Positions 25,595-35,207 are shown, counted from the first letter of the stretch. The stretch is DNA of 64,000 nt from Devosia rhodophyticola (GCF_028816475.1 NZ_CP118247.1:3030001-3094000), one strand, 5' to 3'. The notes: a model not told the origin generated them from the sequence alone. Translations and numbers: made by a program.

Positions 25595-26536
25595 ATGGCT
25601 GACCTGAGCCATTCACGTTCGGCAGCGATTGCTGCAGGGAGCGGACCAAGGCGACTATTCCACAATCTGTTTGTACGCAATTTCAGCGCCAAACTCGCAG
25701 CAACGCCCATGATTATGACGGTATTGATCGTCTTTGTCGGCTGCACGGCGTGGACCATATTCTACTCGTTCACCAATTCGCGCTCTTTGCCGTCAGGCGA
25801 ACTGGTCGGATTTGATCAATATACGAGGTTGTTTTCAAATCGTCGCTGGAATGCGTCGGTTATAAACATCATGACCTATGGGGTGACTTCCCTGTGCTTT
25901 ACCATGGTGGTTGGTTTTCTGCTGGCTGTCTTCATGGATCAAAAAATCCGCTTTGAGAGCGCGTTTCGAACGATATTCCTGTACCCATTTGCGCTCTCGT
26001 TCATCGTGACGGGGCTTGTATGGCAGTGGATCATGAACCCGGCCTTCGGCTTGCAGGAGACTGTTCAAAACTGGGGCTTTACCAGTTTTACCTTTGATTG
26101 GCTCAAGAACCGCAACATGGTCATTTATGCGCTGGTTATTGCCGGGTTATGGCAAGGGACGGGCTTTGTCATGGTGCTGCTTTTGGCGGGGTTGCGTGGC
26201 ATTGACGAGGAAATATGGAAGGCGGCACGGGTCGATGGCATTTCGACGTGGCGGACCTACCTCTTCATAGTGTTGCCGATGATGCGCGGCGTAATCGTTA
26301 CGACGCTTGTCATCGTCGGGTCGGGGATTGTGAGACTGTATGACCTTGTGGTCGCCATGACGCAGGGCGGGCCGGGTATATCCTCGGAAGTGCCTGCGAA
26401 GTACGTCTACAATTACATGTTTGGCGCCGGCAACCTGGGCCAGGGACTGGCCGCATCCTCGGTGATGCTGCTGACCGTGTTCATCATCCTGATACCGTGG
26501 ATGCTGATCGAGTTTCGCCCAAAGCATCACAGTTAA
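25595..26536 (+). CDS. Sugar ABC transporter permease (MalF-like)
   Basis: 313 residues from ATG 25595 (GAGGAGG box). Six hydrophobic segments are visible, starting at about residue 30, with the EAA loop IWKAARVDGISTWRTYLFIV in the last third that docks the ATPase. Forms the inner-membrane channel with the next gene. Order (binding protein, two permeases, ATPase) is standard for carbohydrate uptake family 1. Confidence 0.93.
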   Translation: MADLSHSRSAAIAAGSGPRRLFHNLFVRNFSAKLAATPMIMTVLIVFVGCTAWTIFYSFTNSRSLPSGELVGFDQYTRLFSNRRWNASVINIMTYGVTSLCFTMVVGFLLAVFMDQKIRFESAFRTIFLYPFALSFIVTGLVWQWIMNPAFGLQETVQNWGFTSFTFDWLKNRNMVIYALVIAGLWQGTGFVMVLLLAGLRGIDEEIWKAARVDGISTWRTYLFIVLPMMRGVIVTTLVIVGSGIVRLYDLVVAMTQGGPGISSEVPAKYVYNYMFGAGNLGQGLAASSVMLLTVFIILIPWMLIEFRPKHHS

Positions 26537-26556
26537 GGTCAGGTCGGGAGCCACCA

Positions 26557-27444
26557 ATGTCAAATATTGAGGCCAGCGGGCCCAAACCGAGAAGTTTTTT
26601 CACGACCTCACGCATCGTCACCTATTCGGTGCTGTTGATCGCAGCGATGTACTATCTGTTTCCCTTGTATGTGATGATCACGACGTCGCTGAAGGGCATG
26701 CCTGAAGTGCGGCTGGGCAATATATTTGCGCCGCCGATGGAGGTGACGTTTGCCCCCTGGGTCAAAGCCTGGGACAGTGCCTGTACCGGTCTTTACTGCG
26801 AAGGGTTGAAGCCGGGCTTCTGGAATTCGGTCAAGATTACCGTGCCCAGCACCATCATTTCGGTTCTGATCGCGGCGGTGAATGGATATGCGCTGGTAAA
26901 TTGGCGCTTCAAGGGCTCGGAAATATTCTTCACCGTTCTGCTTTTCGGTTCGTTCATTCCCTATCAGGTCATGCTCTATCCGCTGGTGATCATCACCGCG
27001 CAGCTCAAGGTGTTTGGAACATTGCAGGGGGTGGTGTTGATCCACACGATCTTCGGCATGCCCATTCTGACACTTCTGTTCCGCAATTACTTCGCGTCTT
27101 TGCCGCAGGAATTGTTCAAGGCGGCGCGTGTTGATGGGGCAGGATTCTGGCGCATATTCTTTGAAATCATGGTGCCAATGTCGTTGCCGATCTTTGTGGT
27201 TGCGATCATCCTGCAGGTCACCGGTATCTGGAATGACTTCCTATTCGGTGTCGTGTTCGCCGGAACCACCAACTATCCAATGACGGTGCAGCTCAACAAT
27301 ATCGTCAATTCAGTGCAAGGCGTGCAGGAATACAATGTCAACATGGCGGCGACCATCCTGACTGGCGCCGTGCCGCTCATCGTCTATTTCATCTCGGGAA
27401 AATGGTTTGTACGCGGCATCGCCGCTGGCGCCGTGAAGGGTTAA
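26557..27444 (+). CDS. Sugar ABC transporter permease (MalG-like)
   Basis: 295 residues from ATG 26557; the alternative start 26497 lies inside the previous gene. Six membrane segments, with the EAA loop ELFKAARVDGAGFWRIFFEI. A cysteine-containing periplasmic loop (WDSACTGLYCEGLKP) is conserved in glucose-type permeases as far as I recall. Pairs with the preceding permease. Confidence 0.93.
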   Translation: MSNIEASGPKPRSFFTTSRIVTYSVLLIAAMYYLFPLYVMITTSLKGMPEVRLGNIFAPPMEVTFAPWVKAWDSACTGLYCEGLKPGFWNSVKITVPSTIISVLIAAVNGYALVNWRFKGSEIFFTVLLFGSFIPYQVMLYPLVIITAQLKVFGTLQGVVLIHTIFGMPILTLLFRNYFASLPQELFKAARVDGAGFWRIFFEIMVPMSLPIFVVAIILQVTGIWNDFLFGVVFAGTTNYPMTVQLNNIVNSVQGVQEYNVNMAATILTGAVPLIVYFISGKWFVRGIAAGAVKG

Positions 27445-27448
27445 GCAG

Positions 27449-28543
27449 ATGCAACACAGTGTTTCAATCAAGGATCTTTCGCTCAATTTCGGTAATGTGA
27501 AGGTGTTGCAACATCTTGATCTGGATATCGGGCAGGGCGAATTCATCGTGTTGCTCGGCCCTTCGGGGTGCGGGAAGTCGACGCTGCTCAACTGTATTGC
27601 CGGGCTGCTAGACGTCAGCGAGGGGCAGATATTTATCGGCGGCAAGAACGTCACATGGGAAGAACCCAAGGACCGTGGCATCGGCATGGTGTTCCAGTCG
27701 TATGCTCTTTATCCGCAAATGAGCGTGGAGCGGAATTTGTCGTTTGGATTGCGCGTATCGGGTATGAAGAAAGATGAAATTGAAAAGCGGGTTAGCCGCG
27801 CCGCCGAAATTTTGCAGATCGGACCCTTGTTGCAGCGCAAACCGGCCAATCTGTCGGGTGGTCAGCGTCAGCGCGTCGCTATTGGCCGGGCGTTGGTGCG
27901 CGACGTCGACGTATTCCTGTTCGATGAGCCGCTTTCTAACCTCGATGCTAAATTGCGCTCCGACCTACGTGTCGAGATCAAGCGACTTCATCAGCGCCTA
28001 AAGAATACGATGATTTATGTGACCCATGACCAAATCGAAGCTCTGACATTGGCGGATCGCATTGCGGTCATGAAGGGCGGCGTCATCCAGCAGTTGGATA
28101 CGCCCCACGTCATTTACAATCGTCCGGTCAATCTGTACGTCGCCGGGTTTATCGGTTCGCCATCAATGAATTTTTTCGAAGGGTCGTTGGCAGGCGGGGC
28201 GGAACCGGTGTTTACCGCAAATGATGGTACCAAGATTTCGGCGCGTGGCTATAAGTTTGATGTAGCTCCGAACACGGCAGTCACACCAGCGGTATTGGGT
28301 GTGCGACCCGAGCACGTCGTGATCGGGGAAGGCGCTAAATCGATGACGTTCCAAACCGAAATCGAGATCGAAATTGTTGAACCGATGGGATCTGACACGC
28401 TGGCTTGGACTAGCATTGCCGGTCAGTCGGTCACCTTCCGCTGCGACAGCGACGTGCCATTGGCAACAGGACAGAAAATGCTGGCAGGCTTTGATGTTGA
28501 ACGTGGATCACTGTTCAACGCCGAGACTACCAACAGACTATAA
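27449..28543 (+). CDS. Sugar ABC transporter ATP-binding protein (UgpC/MsmK type)
   Basis: 364 residues. Walker A GPSGCGKS at about 38-45, Q-loop FQSYALYP, signature LSGGQRQR, Walker B FLFDEPLSNLDAK, switch histidine in YVTHDQ, and a C-terminal TOBE-like regulatory part (about 240-364) with VLGVRPEHV. Drives import from the cytosolic side. The start follows the permease stop by 4 bp. Confidence 0.95.
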   Translation: MQHSVSIKDLSLNFGNVKVLQHLDLDIGQGEFIVLLGPSGCGKSTLLNCIAGLLDVSEGQIFIGGKNVTWEEPKDRGIGMVFQSYALYPQMSVERNLSFGLRVSGMKKDEIEKRVSRAAEILQIGPLLQRKPANLSGGQRQRVAIGRALVRDVDVFLFDEPLSNLDAKLRSDLRVEIKRLHQRLKNTMIYVTHDQIEALTLADRIAVMKGGVIQQLDTPHVIYNRPVNLYVAGFIGSPSMNFFEGSLAGGAEPVFTANDGTKISARGYKFDVAPNTAVTPAVLGVRPEHVVIGEGAKSMTFQTEIEIEIVEPMGSDTLAWTSIAGQSVTFRCDSDVPLATGQKMLAGFDVERGSLFNAETTNRL

Positions 28544-28720
28544 ATCACAAATTCTGGGTGCCGGTCCGGCGGATCGGCACTCTCAAAGCGACACACCATT
28601 TCAGCAATGTTACTTTCTGCGCGATCTGGCTTTCTGCGCGGCGGGACAGGGTCGGTAGATCCAGCTATCGCTTGGCCAACACCGGCGGCTAGCGCAAATC
28701 CAAACCAAAGAGGCATCTCG

Positions 28721-29467
28721 ATGACCCAATTGTCATTTCAGCTCTATAGTGCACGTAATGTGGCTTCACTCGATGAATTCCTGGGCAAGCTGAGCGCGCT
28801 TGGTTATTCGCAGGTTGAAGGCTTTGGCGGGCTTTATTCTGACCCCGCGGCACTCGCTGCCAGCCTGAAAAAGCACGGCCTTTCAATGCCAACCGGTCAT
28901 TTTGGTCTGCCTCAGCTTCAAGATACGGCTTCGGCGTTGAAAGCCGCCGAAACGCTGGGAATGAAGAAGCTATTTTGCCCCGCTATACCAAAAGAGGAGC
29001 GGACCGGCGACGACGCCAAGTGGATTGCGCTGGGAGAAACTCTGGCCGAATTGGGAGAAGTCTATTCAGCGGCCGGATACGGATTTGGCTGGCACAATCA
29101 CGATTTTGAGTTCGTCAAAACAAACTCCGGACGGACCCCGATGGAGATCATCCTTACGACAGCGCCCAAGATCGAGTGGGAGGCCGACGTTGCCTGGATC
29201 GCGCGCGGAAACGCTAATCCCAACGAATGGTTCGATAAGTATGGCGACCGGATAACGGCGGTTCACGTCAAGGATATTGCTCCTGAGGGCGAGGCGTTGG
29301 ACGAAGATGGTTGGGCCGATGTGGGGCAGGGCGTTTTGAACTGGGACAGCCTGATCCAGGATGTGATCGGCAAGACCAAGGCCGAATATTTTGTGGCTGA
29401 GCACGACAATCCATCGGATGCGGAACGCTTTGCGCGTCGGTCGTTTGATGCGGCCAAGGGTTGGTAA
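28721..29467 (+). CDS. Sugar phosphate isomerase/epimerase family TIM-barrel protein 1
   Basis: 248 residues from ATG 28721. The xylose-isomerase-like barrel is shown by FQLYSARN at the start, YGFGWHNHDFEF, EWEADVAWIARGN, VHVKDIAPEGEA and EHDNPSD, which supply the usual metal-binding His, Asp and Glu residues. The family includes isomerases, epimerases and beta-eliminating lyases acting on keto-sugars. It is the first of two tandem paralogues and lies 178 bp after the transporter ATPase. Confidence 0.88.
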   Translation: MTQLSFQLYSARNVASLDEFLGKLSALGYSQVEGFGGLYSDPAALAASLKKHGLSMPTGHFGLPQLQDTASALKAAETLGMKKLFCPAIPKEERTGDDAKWIALGETLAELGEVYSAAGYGFGWHNHDFEFVKTNSGRTPMEIILTTAPKIEWEADVAWIARGNANPNEWFDKYGDRITAVHVKDIAPEGEALDEDGWADVGQGVLNWDSLIQDVIGKTKAEYFVAEHDNPSDAERFARRSFDAAKGW

Positions 29468-29489
29468 CTCATTTAACTGGAGGCAAAAG

Positions 29490-30266
29490 ATGGATCTTTC
29501 ATTTCAACTGTTCAGCGCGCGCAATTTTCCGCTCGATGACGTGCTCAAGACTGTTGGTGGGCTGGGCTACAAATATGTTGAAGGGTTCGGTGGTCTGGCC
29601 GCGGGTGGGGAGGGGTTGGGCGGACTTTATGAAGATCTGTCTGGCCTAAAGGCCAAACTCGATGCCAACGGGCTTTCGATGCCCACTGCACATGTGGGGC
29701 TGGACTTGCTGGAGCAACCGGACAAGGCGCTGCGGATCGCCGAGGTGCTGGGAACAAAAGTGTTTTTGTGTCCGTGGTTAGCGCCCGAGCAGCGGCCGAC
29801 GACAATTGAAGGTTGGCAGGCATTTGGCGAAAAACTTGGCCAACTTTCAAAACCTTTCAGCAGTGCTGGCATTACCTTTGGCTATCACAACCATGATTTT
29901 GAGTTCGCGAGGCTGCAGGATGGTCGCTATCCGATGGATGTCCTGCTGGCCGCTGCGCCCGATGTATGCGCTGAGGTGGATATTGCCTGGATCTATCGCG
30001 GCAACGCGGATCCATTTCCGTGGCTTGAGGCCAATGGGGATCGTATCGTTGCCGTGCATGTCAAGGACCTGGCGCCTAGTGGGGAAAATGCGGACGAGGA
30101 CGGTTGGGCCGATGTAGGACATGGCCGACTGCCTTGGCGGGACCTTTTAAGCCACGTCAAAGCCAACACCAAGACACGCTATTTCGTGGCCGAGCATGAC
30201 AATCCGACTGATGTCAGCCGCTTTGCCAAGCGGTCAATTGCGGCCGTCAATTCATTTGGAGTTTGA
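29490..30266 (+). CDS. Sugar phosphate isomerase/epimerase family TIM-barrel protein 2
   Basis: 258 residues from ATG 29490, preceded by a GGAGG box. Clearly a paralogue of the previous protein: FQLFSARN, YHNHDFEF, AEVDIAWIYRGN, VHVKDLAPSGENADEDGWAD and FVAEHDNPTD align one to one. It carries a glycine-rich insertion (AAGGEGLGGLYED) absent from copy 1. Both copies retain the metal ligands, so they may have different substrates or form a mixed complex. Confidence 0.88.
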   Translation: MDLSFQLFSARNFPLDDVLKTVGGLGYKYVEGFGGLAAGGEGLGGLYEDLSGLKAKLDANGLSMPTAHVGLDLLEQPDKALRIAEVLGTKVFLCPWLAPEQRPTTIEGWQAFGEKLGQLSKPFSSAGITFGYHNHDFEFARLQDGRYPMDVLLAAAPDVCAEVDIAWIYRGNADPFPWLEANGDRIVAVHVKDLAPSGENADEDGWADVGHGRLPWRDLLSHVKANTKTRYFVAEHDNPTDVSRFAKRSIAAVNSFGV

Positions 30267-30268
30267 GA

Positions 30269-31411
30269 ATGACCAAGACCTACGGCGTCGGCATCATGGG
30301 TGCTGGCAATATTTCGAGCGCGTATTTGCGTCTGGCCCCCTTGTTCAAGGGGTTGGATGTGCGCGCTGTTGCCGACATCATTCCGGAAGCCGCCAAGAAG
30401 CGGGCAGATGAGTTTGGCGTGGCAGCACAGACGCCCGACGAACTGCTTAAAAACAGTGAGTTGGATGTGATCGTTAATCTAACGATTCCGGCGACGCATT
30501 ACTCGGTTTCGATGGATATCGTATCTGCGGGCAAGCACGCCTATTCAGAAAAGCCATTTGTTTTGACGCTGGAAGAAGGCGAAAAGCTCAAGGGTGCGGC
30601 GGAGTCTCGCAATCTGCGGGTCGGCAGCGCGCCCGATACTTTCCTGGGCGGGGCCCACCAGCAGGCGCGCGATATTATCGACAGCGGCAAGCTTGGTAAG
30701 ATCATGAGTGGGACCACACACGTCATGAGCCGCGGCATGGAGCATTGGCATCCCAATCCCGATTTCTTCTTTCAGGTTGGCGCAGGGCCGGTGCTGGATG
30801 TCGGACCCTATTATGTGACCGATCTCATCCATCTACTGGGTCCGGTAAGGCGGGTAACCGCTTTTACCAACATGGCGCGGGCGGAACGCGAGGTTACGGC
30901 GGAAGGGCCAAACAAGGGAACTTTCGTTAAGGTCGGGACGCCAACGACCATCCACGGCGTGCTCGAATTTCACAATGGCGCAGTCATTACGCTTGGCGCG
31001 AGTTGGGATGTGGCAAGCCATGGGCACCACAATATCGAGCTCTACGGGACTGATGGGTCGATCTACGTTCCAGATCCAAACTTCTTCGGCGGTGATCTGG
31101 TGACGAGCGACATTGCTGGCACCAAGGCAAACGTGACACCTTGGTCGCATCCGTTCGGCATCGCCAATCAGGATCTCGACAAACCCAACCCGCGCGCCAA
31201 CTACCGCACGGCCGGGCTTGCCGACATGATTGCCTCCATCGATGGCGGATACAAGGCAAGGTGCGGGCTTGATGTGGCTTTGCATGCGGTCGATGTCATG
31301 ACGTCCTTGCTGGTTGCGGGGGAGACGGGGCAAGTGCAAACCCTGACCACGACTTGCGAGCGTCCGTTGGCGCTCGGACCCGAGGCGGCTAAGGCGCTTC
31401 TCAAGGACTAA
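30269..31411 (+). CDS. Gfo/Idh/MocA family NAD(P)-dependent oxidoreductase 1
   Basis: 380 residues. The Rossmann motif GIMGAGNISSAYLRL, ADIIPEAA for the cofactor ribose, and EKPFVLTLEEGEKL (the EKP motif whose Lys is catalytic) are all present, with a C-terminal alpha/beta domain carrying DVGPYYVTDL. Members oxidise a sugar hydroxyl to a ketone. ATG 30269 is preferred over TTG 30263. The gene follows the isomerase pair by 2 bp, so a keto-sugar handoff is likely. Confidence 0.92.
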   Translation: MTKTYGVGIMGAGNISSAYLRLAPLFKGLDVRAVADIIPEAAKKRADEFGVAAQTPDELLKNSELDVIVNLTIPATHYSVSMDIVSAGKHAYSEKPFVLTLEEGEKLKGAAESRNLRVGSAPDTFLGGAHQQARDIIDSGKLGKIMSGTTHVMSRGMEHWHPNPDFFFQVGAGPVLDVGPYYVTDLIHLLGPVRRVTAFTNMARAEREVTAEGPNKGTFVKVGTPTTIHGVLEFHNGAVITLGASWDVASHGHHNIELYGTDGSIYVPDPNFFGGDLVTSDIAGTKANVTPWSHPFGIANQDLDKPNPRANYRTAGLADMIASIDGGYKARCGLDVALHAVDVMTSLLVAGETGQVQTLTTTCERPLALGPEAAKALLKD

Positions 31412-31584
31412 TTGATTGCAATAGGCTGACTTTGGCTCGATGGCAGATTCAAAGTCAGCTGGTGCGCTACAAACAGAAAATTTTTGAGGTACGTCCGTCA
31501 CAATGTTGCCGGTGAATGATCAAGCGGTTAGAACCAATGCCATGCCGTCCCTTTGGGACAGCGCCAGACAAGGAGGAGCACGTC

Positions 31585-32640
31585 ATGCAAACCATAAAAG
31601 GGCCCGCAATTTTTTTGGCACAGTTTGCCGGGGACACCGCGCCATTTGATACTTTTGACAATATCTGCAAGTGGGCCGCAGGGCTGGGCTACAAGGGTGT
31701 GCAGGTGCCGACCTGGGTCGGTGGGCTGATCGATCTGGAAAAAGCGGCGACCTCCAAGACTTATACAGACGAGCTGGCAGGCACAGCTGCAAAGCATGGT
31801 GTGGAAATTACCGAGCTGTCGACGCATTTGCAGGGACAGTTGGTTGCAGCGCATCCCGTTTATGACACCATGTTTGACGGGTTCGCCCCAGCGAGCGTGC
31901 ATGGCAACCCAAAGGCTCGACAGGAATGGGCAGTACAGCAGCTGCATTGGGCGGCCAAAGCCTCTAAAAATCTGGGCCTGACTGAACATGCGACCTTTTC
32001 GGGCGCATTGGCATGGCCTTTCCTTTACCCATTTCCGCAGCGTCCTGCTGGATTGGTGGAAGAGGCTTTTGACGAGTTGGCGCGTCGTTGGTTGCCAATT
32101 CTTGATGCCATGGATGAGAACGGCGTTGATCTCTGCTACGAAATTCATCCCGGCGAAGATCTACATGATGGCGTGACATATGAGATGTTCCTTGAGCGGG
32201 TCAAAAACCATCCGCGCGCCAATCTGCTCTATGATCCCAGCCACTTTGTGCTGCAGCAACTCGATTATCTCGACTACATCGATATTTACCACGAGCGGAT
32301 CAAGATGTTCCACGTCAAGGACGCCGAGTTCAATCCGACTGGTCGGCAGGGTGTTTATGGCGGCTACCAAAATTGGATCGATCGGGCAGGGCGCTTCCGT
32401 TCGCTGGGTGACGGGCAGGTGGATTTCGCCTCTATTTTCTCCAAGATGGCGCAGTATGACTTTGCTGGTTGGGCAGTGCTTGAATGGGAATGTGCGATCA
32501 AGCACCCAGAAGACGGGGCGCGCGAAGGTGCGGAATTCATCAAGAACCATATCATTCACGTGACAGAGAAGGCGTTTGACGATTTTGCATCGTCAGGAAC
32601 CGATACGGCTGCCAATCGCAAAATCCTTGGTCTGGACTAG
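31585..32640 (+). CDS. Sugar phosphate isomerase/epimerase family TIM-barrel protein 3
   Basis: 351 residues from ATG 31585 with a GGAGGAG box. It belongs to a longer subfamily than the two upstream paralogues: FDTFDNICKWAAGLGYKGVQ, GVDLCYEIHPGEDLHDG, LYDPSHFVLQQLDYLDYI, MFHVKDAEF and VLEWECAIKHP give the barrel strands and metal ligands. Hydroxypyruvate-isomerase-like or keto-sugar lyase activity is possible. It is separated from the previous gene by 173 bp and has its own leader. Confidence 0.88.
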   Translation: MQTIKGPAIFLAQFAGDTAPFDTFDNICKWAAGLGYKGVQVPTWVGGLIDLEKAATSKTYTDELAGTAAKHGVEITELSTHLQGQLVAAHPVYDTMFDGFAPASVHGNPKARQEWAVQQLHWAAKASKNLGLTEHATFSGALAWPFLYPFPQRPAGLVEEAFDELARRWLPILDAMDENGVDLCYEIHPGEDLHDGVTYEMFLERVKNHPRANLLYDPSHFVLQQLDYLDYIDIYHERIKMFHVKDAEFNPTGRQGVYGGYQNWIDRAGRFRSLGDGQVDFASIFSKMAQYDFAGWAVLEWECAIKHPEDGAREGAEFIKNHIIHVTEKAFDDFASSGTDTAANRKILGLD

Positions 32641-32651
32641 GAGCATCGAAG

Positions 32652-33803
32652 ATGGCTGAAAATGGATCACGACGTATTCGTCTGGGCATGGTCGGCGGCG
32701 GCACTGGAGCCTTTATTGGCTATGTGCACCGTGTAGCGTCGCGTATCGATGGCGATTACGAACTTGTCGCGGGCGCGCTGTCGTCGCGCCCTGAGGTCGC
32801 CAAGGAATCCGGCCGGAATCTTGGGTTGGCGGACGATCGCATCTACACTTCCTTCGAAGAAATGGCCAATGCTGAAGCGGCCCGTCCTGACGGAATTGAG
32901 GCGGTTTCCATAGTAACGCCCAATCACATGCATTTTGGCCCTGCCAAAGCGTTCCTTGAAGCTGGCATTCATGTCATTTGCGACAAGCCGCTGACGGCGA
33001 CATTGGAAGACGCCCGCAAACTGGCGGCCATCGAGCCTGCCAACGGGGCAAAATTCCTGCTGACCCATAATTACACGGGTTACCCGTTGGTGCGGCAGGC
33101 ACGGGAATTGGTGGCATCTGGTGCCTTAGGCAAAATTCGGGTCGTACAGGCTGAATATCCCCAGGATTGGCTGACCGAAGCTGCTGACGCCGACAACAAG
33201 CAAGCCTCATGGCGAACCGACCCATCGCGCTCTGGTGCTGGTGGAGCGATTGGCGATATTGGCACTCATGCCTACAATTTGTTGCGATTTGTGACGGGTC
33301 TTAAGACGGAAGCCGTGGCTGCAGATTTATCCAGCTTTGTGCCGGGTCGTCAGTTGGACGACAATGTGCACATCATGTTGCGGTTCGATGGCGGTGCGCG
33401 CGGGATGCTGTGGGCCAGTCAGGTTGCCGTGGGCAACGAAAATGGACTGCAGTTGCGCGTCTATGGCGACAAGGGTGGCCTTGAATGGCGGCAGGATAAT
33501 CCCAATCAGATGTGGTTTTCCGAGTTCGGTAAGCCAAAACAATTGTTGACGCGTGGCGGTGCCATTTCCGGCGATGCCGCTTCAAGCATGAATGTGCGTG
33601 TCCCCGCTGGCCACCCTGAAGGTTATCTGGAAGCCTTTGCAACGCTCTACAGCCAGTTTGCCGAGATCATTCGTGGCAACGGTCAGGCCTATGCCAAGCT
33701 GCTGCCGACGCTTGCAGACGGCGTGGAAGGAATGGAGTTCATCATTGCCTCGGTTGAATCGAGCAAGAATGATGGCCGCTGGACAAAGTTGAGTGACGTT
33801 TGA
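32652..33803 (+). CDS. Gfo/Idh/MocA family NAD(P)-dependent oxidoreductase 2
   Basis: 383 residues. GMVGGGTGAFIGYVHR is the nucleotide-binding motif, CDKPLTATLEDA contains the catalytic-type DKP lysine, and DIGTHAYNLLRF supplies the C-terminal His. It pairs with the 351-residue TIM-barrel gene 11 bp upstream. Two dehydrogenase-isomerase pairs in one cluster suggest two oxidation steps or reversible oxidation and reduction of the same sugar ring. Confidence 0.92.
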   Translation: MAENGSRRIRLGMVGGGTGAFIGYVHRVASRIDGDYELVAGALSSRPEVAKESGRNLGLADDRIYTSFEEMANAEAARPDGIEAVSIVTPNHMHFGPAKAFLEAGIHVICDKPLTATLEDARKLAAIEPANGAKFLLTHNYTGYPLVRQARELVASGALGKIRVVQAEYPQDWLTEAADADNKQASWRTDPSRSGAGGAIGDIGTHAYNLLRFVTGLKTEAVAADLSSFVPGRQLDDNVHIMLRFDGGARGMLWASQVAVGNENGLQLRVYGDKGGLEWRQDNPNQMWFSEFGKPKQLLTRGGAISGDAASSMNVRVPAGHPEGYLEAFATLYSQFAEIIRGNGQAYAKLLPTLADGVEGMEFIIASVESSKNDGRWTKLSDV

Positions 33804-33860
33804 CCTGATAGGGCACCGGTGCCGTTGGTATCGGTGACAGCCGACCCAAGAAATGACAAA

Positions 33861-33890
33861 GCCTCCGCGAGCAATTGCGGAGGCTTAATT
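33861..33890. terminator. Bidirectional intrinsic terminator
   Basis: GCCTCCGC (33861-33868) pairs with GCGGAGGC (33877-33884), preceded by ACAAA and followed by TTAATT. It separates the sugar operon from the convergent NDUFS4-like gene. Confidence 0.8.
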
Positions 33891-33909
33891 CATTCTTCCA
33901 ATCGGGAGA

Positions 33910-34215
33910 TCAGTGCGTCCAGGGTATCTTTCGGTCGGCCCGAAAATTGTCGGTATAGCTAACGCGTTTGCGCGTTGTCTCGTGGGCAGGCTGGACCGTG
34001 TATGGGATGCCGTTCTTCTGGGCGTAAGCTTCTGCGCCTTCCTGGGTGTCGAAGGAAAGACGAATCTGCTGTTTCATGTCAGCGGACGCAGTGTATCCCA
34101 TCAATGGTTCGATTTCGCGGGCAAGGGCCGGATCGTAAACCAGCACCCACTGTTTGGAATTGCCGGTGCCGGACTGCATGGCATTTCTTGCCGGGCGATA
34201 GATGCGTGCAGACAT
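33910..34215 (-). CDS. NDUFS4-like complex I accessory protein (ETC complex I subunit family)
   Basis: 101 residues from ATG 34215 (AGGGAA box). MSARIYRPARNAMQSGTGN and WVLVYDPALAREIEPLMGYT, then LSFDTQEGAEAYAQKNGI, match the alphaproteobacterial homologue of mitochondrial NDUFS4, an accessory subunit of NADH dehydrogenase on the cytosolic arm. It is a single gene next to tRNA-Pro. Confidence 0.9.
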   Translation of the reverse strand: MSARIYRPARNAMQSGTGNSKQWVLVYDPALAREIEPLMGYTASADMKQQIRLSFDTQEGAEAYAQKNGIPYTVQPAHETTRKRVSYTDNFRADRKIPWTH

Positions 34216-34287
34216 GCGCGTTCCCTGACAGCTTGGGCTAAGAAGCATTCCGCATTCGCGGCTCACTCCTGTCGTCAAAATCGGCGA

Positions 34288-34364
34288 TGGTCGGAGTACA
34301 AAGATTCGAACTTTGGACCCCTGGTTCCCAAAACCAGTGCTCTACCAGGCTGAGCTACACTCCG
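34288..34364 (-). tRNA. tRNA-Pro (anticodon UGG)
   Basis: 77 nt with encoded CCA. Acceptor CGGAGTG pairs with TACTCCG, anticodon stem CTGGT/ACCAG with loop TTTGGGA, T loop TTCGAAT. Confidence 0.96.
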
Positions 34365-34469
34365 TCATCGCAGCCACCGGATACAGGGTTCGATTGCAAA
34401 GGGCAAGTGCCGTTCAACACCTTTATGCACGCTATTGACGAAACCCGGTGGGAATCCGAAAAGACCGCT

Positions 34470-35207
34470 ATGACAAATCTTACTTCACGTTGGCCGCTGG
34501 GGCTGAATTCGCGCAACTGGCCGCTTTTTGCGGTGGGGTTTGTTGTTCTTCTCGCGATTGTCGTCGGCTTTGACGTTTCTCTGTCGCAAGGGGCCATTCA
34601 CTGGCCTGACGCCTGGCGACAGCCGTTTTTTGTCATAACAGACTATGGCCTGTCAGATTGGGTGCTGATTCCCAGTTTGATTGTCCTTCTCCTATCCCTT
34701 GCGGCCGGAACGGCTCTGCGCGGGCAGGGGCGCCTGGTGGCGCTGGAGGTCAGGCTTTATTCTGCGTTTATCCTGCTTGGGGTCGGATTGCCGGGGTTGG
34801 CGTCCAATCTGATCAAGCGAATCATTGGGCGGGGACGCCCGGTATTGTTTGATGAGATGGGGGCGTTCAATTTTCAAAATGTCTTGAATGACTGGACACA
34901 TCAGAGTTTTCCCTCTGGCCATGCGACGACGGCAATGGCGCTGGCATTTGTGGTCGGGTTTCTGGCGCCGCGGTTATTTGTGCCGTTTCTGGTCATTGCA
35001 ATCGCTGTTGGTATTTCTCGCGTGCCGGTTGGCGCGCATTATCCAACCGATGTTCTGGGTGGCATGGTTGTGGGCACATTGGGCGCCTATGCGGTGCGCA
35101 ATTTTTTCGCTTCAAAAGAGTGGATATTTAAACGGGCGCCGGATGGCACTATTCAGCGCCAGCCGATGGAAGCTTTGCCGCGCCTGTTTCAGCGCGCTCG
35201 GCCATAG
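34470..35207 (+). CDS. PAP2-family membrane phosphatase
   Basis: 245 residues from ATG 34470 (ATG 34425 is also possible; neither has a strong ribosome site). Five or six membrane segments. The phosphatase motifs are KRIIGRGRP, PSGHATTA and SRVPVGAHYPTDVLGG, giving the catalytic His pair and the Arg/Asp residues. It hydrolyses a lipid pyrophosphate or phosphate at the periplasmic face (undecaprenyl pyrophosphate, lipid A or phosphatidate). The substrate is not shown. Confidence 0.9.
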   Translation: MTNLTSRWPLGLNSRNWPLFAVGFVVLLAIVVGFDVSLSQGAIHWPDAWRQPFFVITDYGLSDWVLIPSLIVLLLSLAAGTALRGQGRLVALEVRLYSAFILLGVGLPGLASNLIKRIIGRGRPVLFDEMGAFNFQNVLNDWTHQSFPSGHATTAMALAFVVGFLAPRLFVPFLVIAIAVGISRVPVGAHYPTDVLGGMVVGTLGAYAVRNFFASKEWIFKRAPDGTIQRQPMEALPRLFQRARP

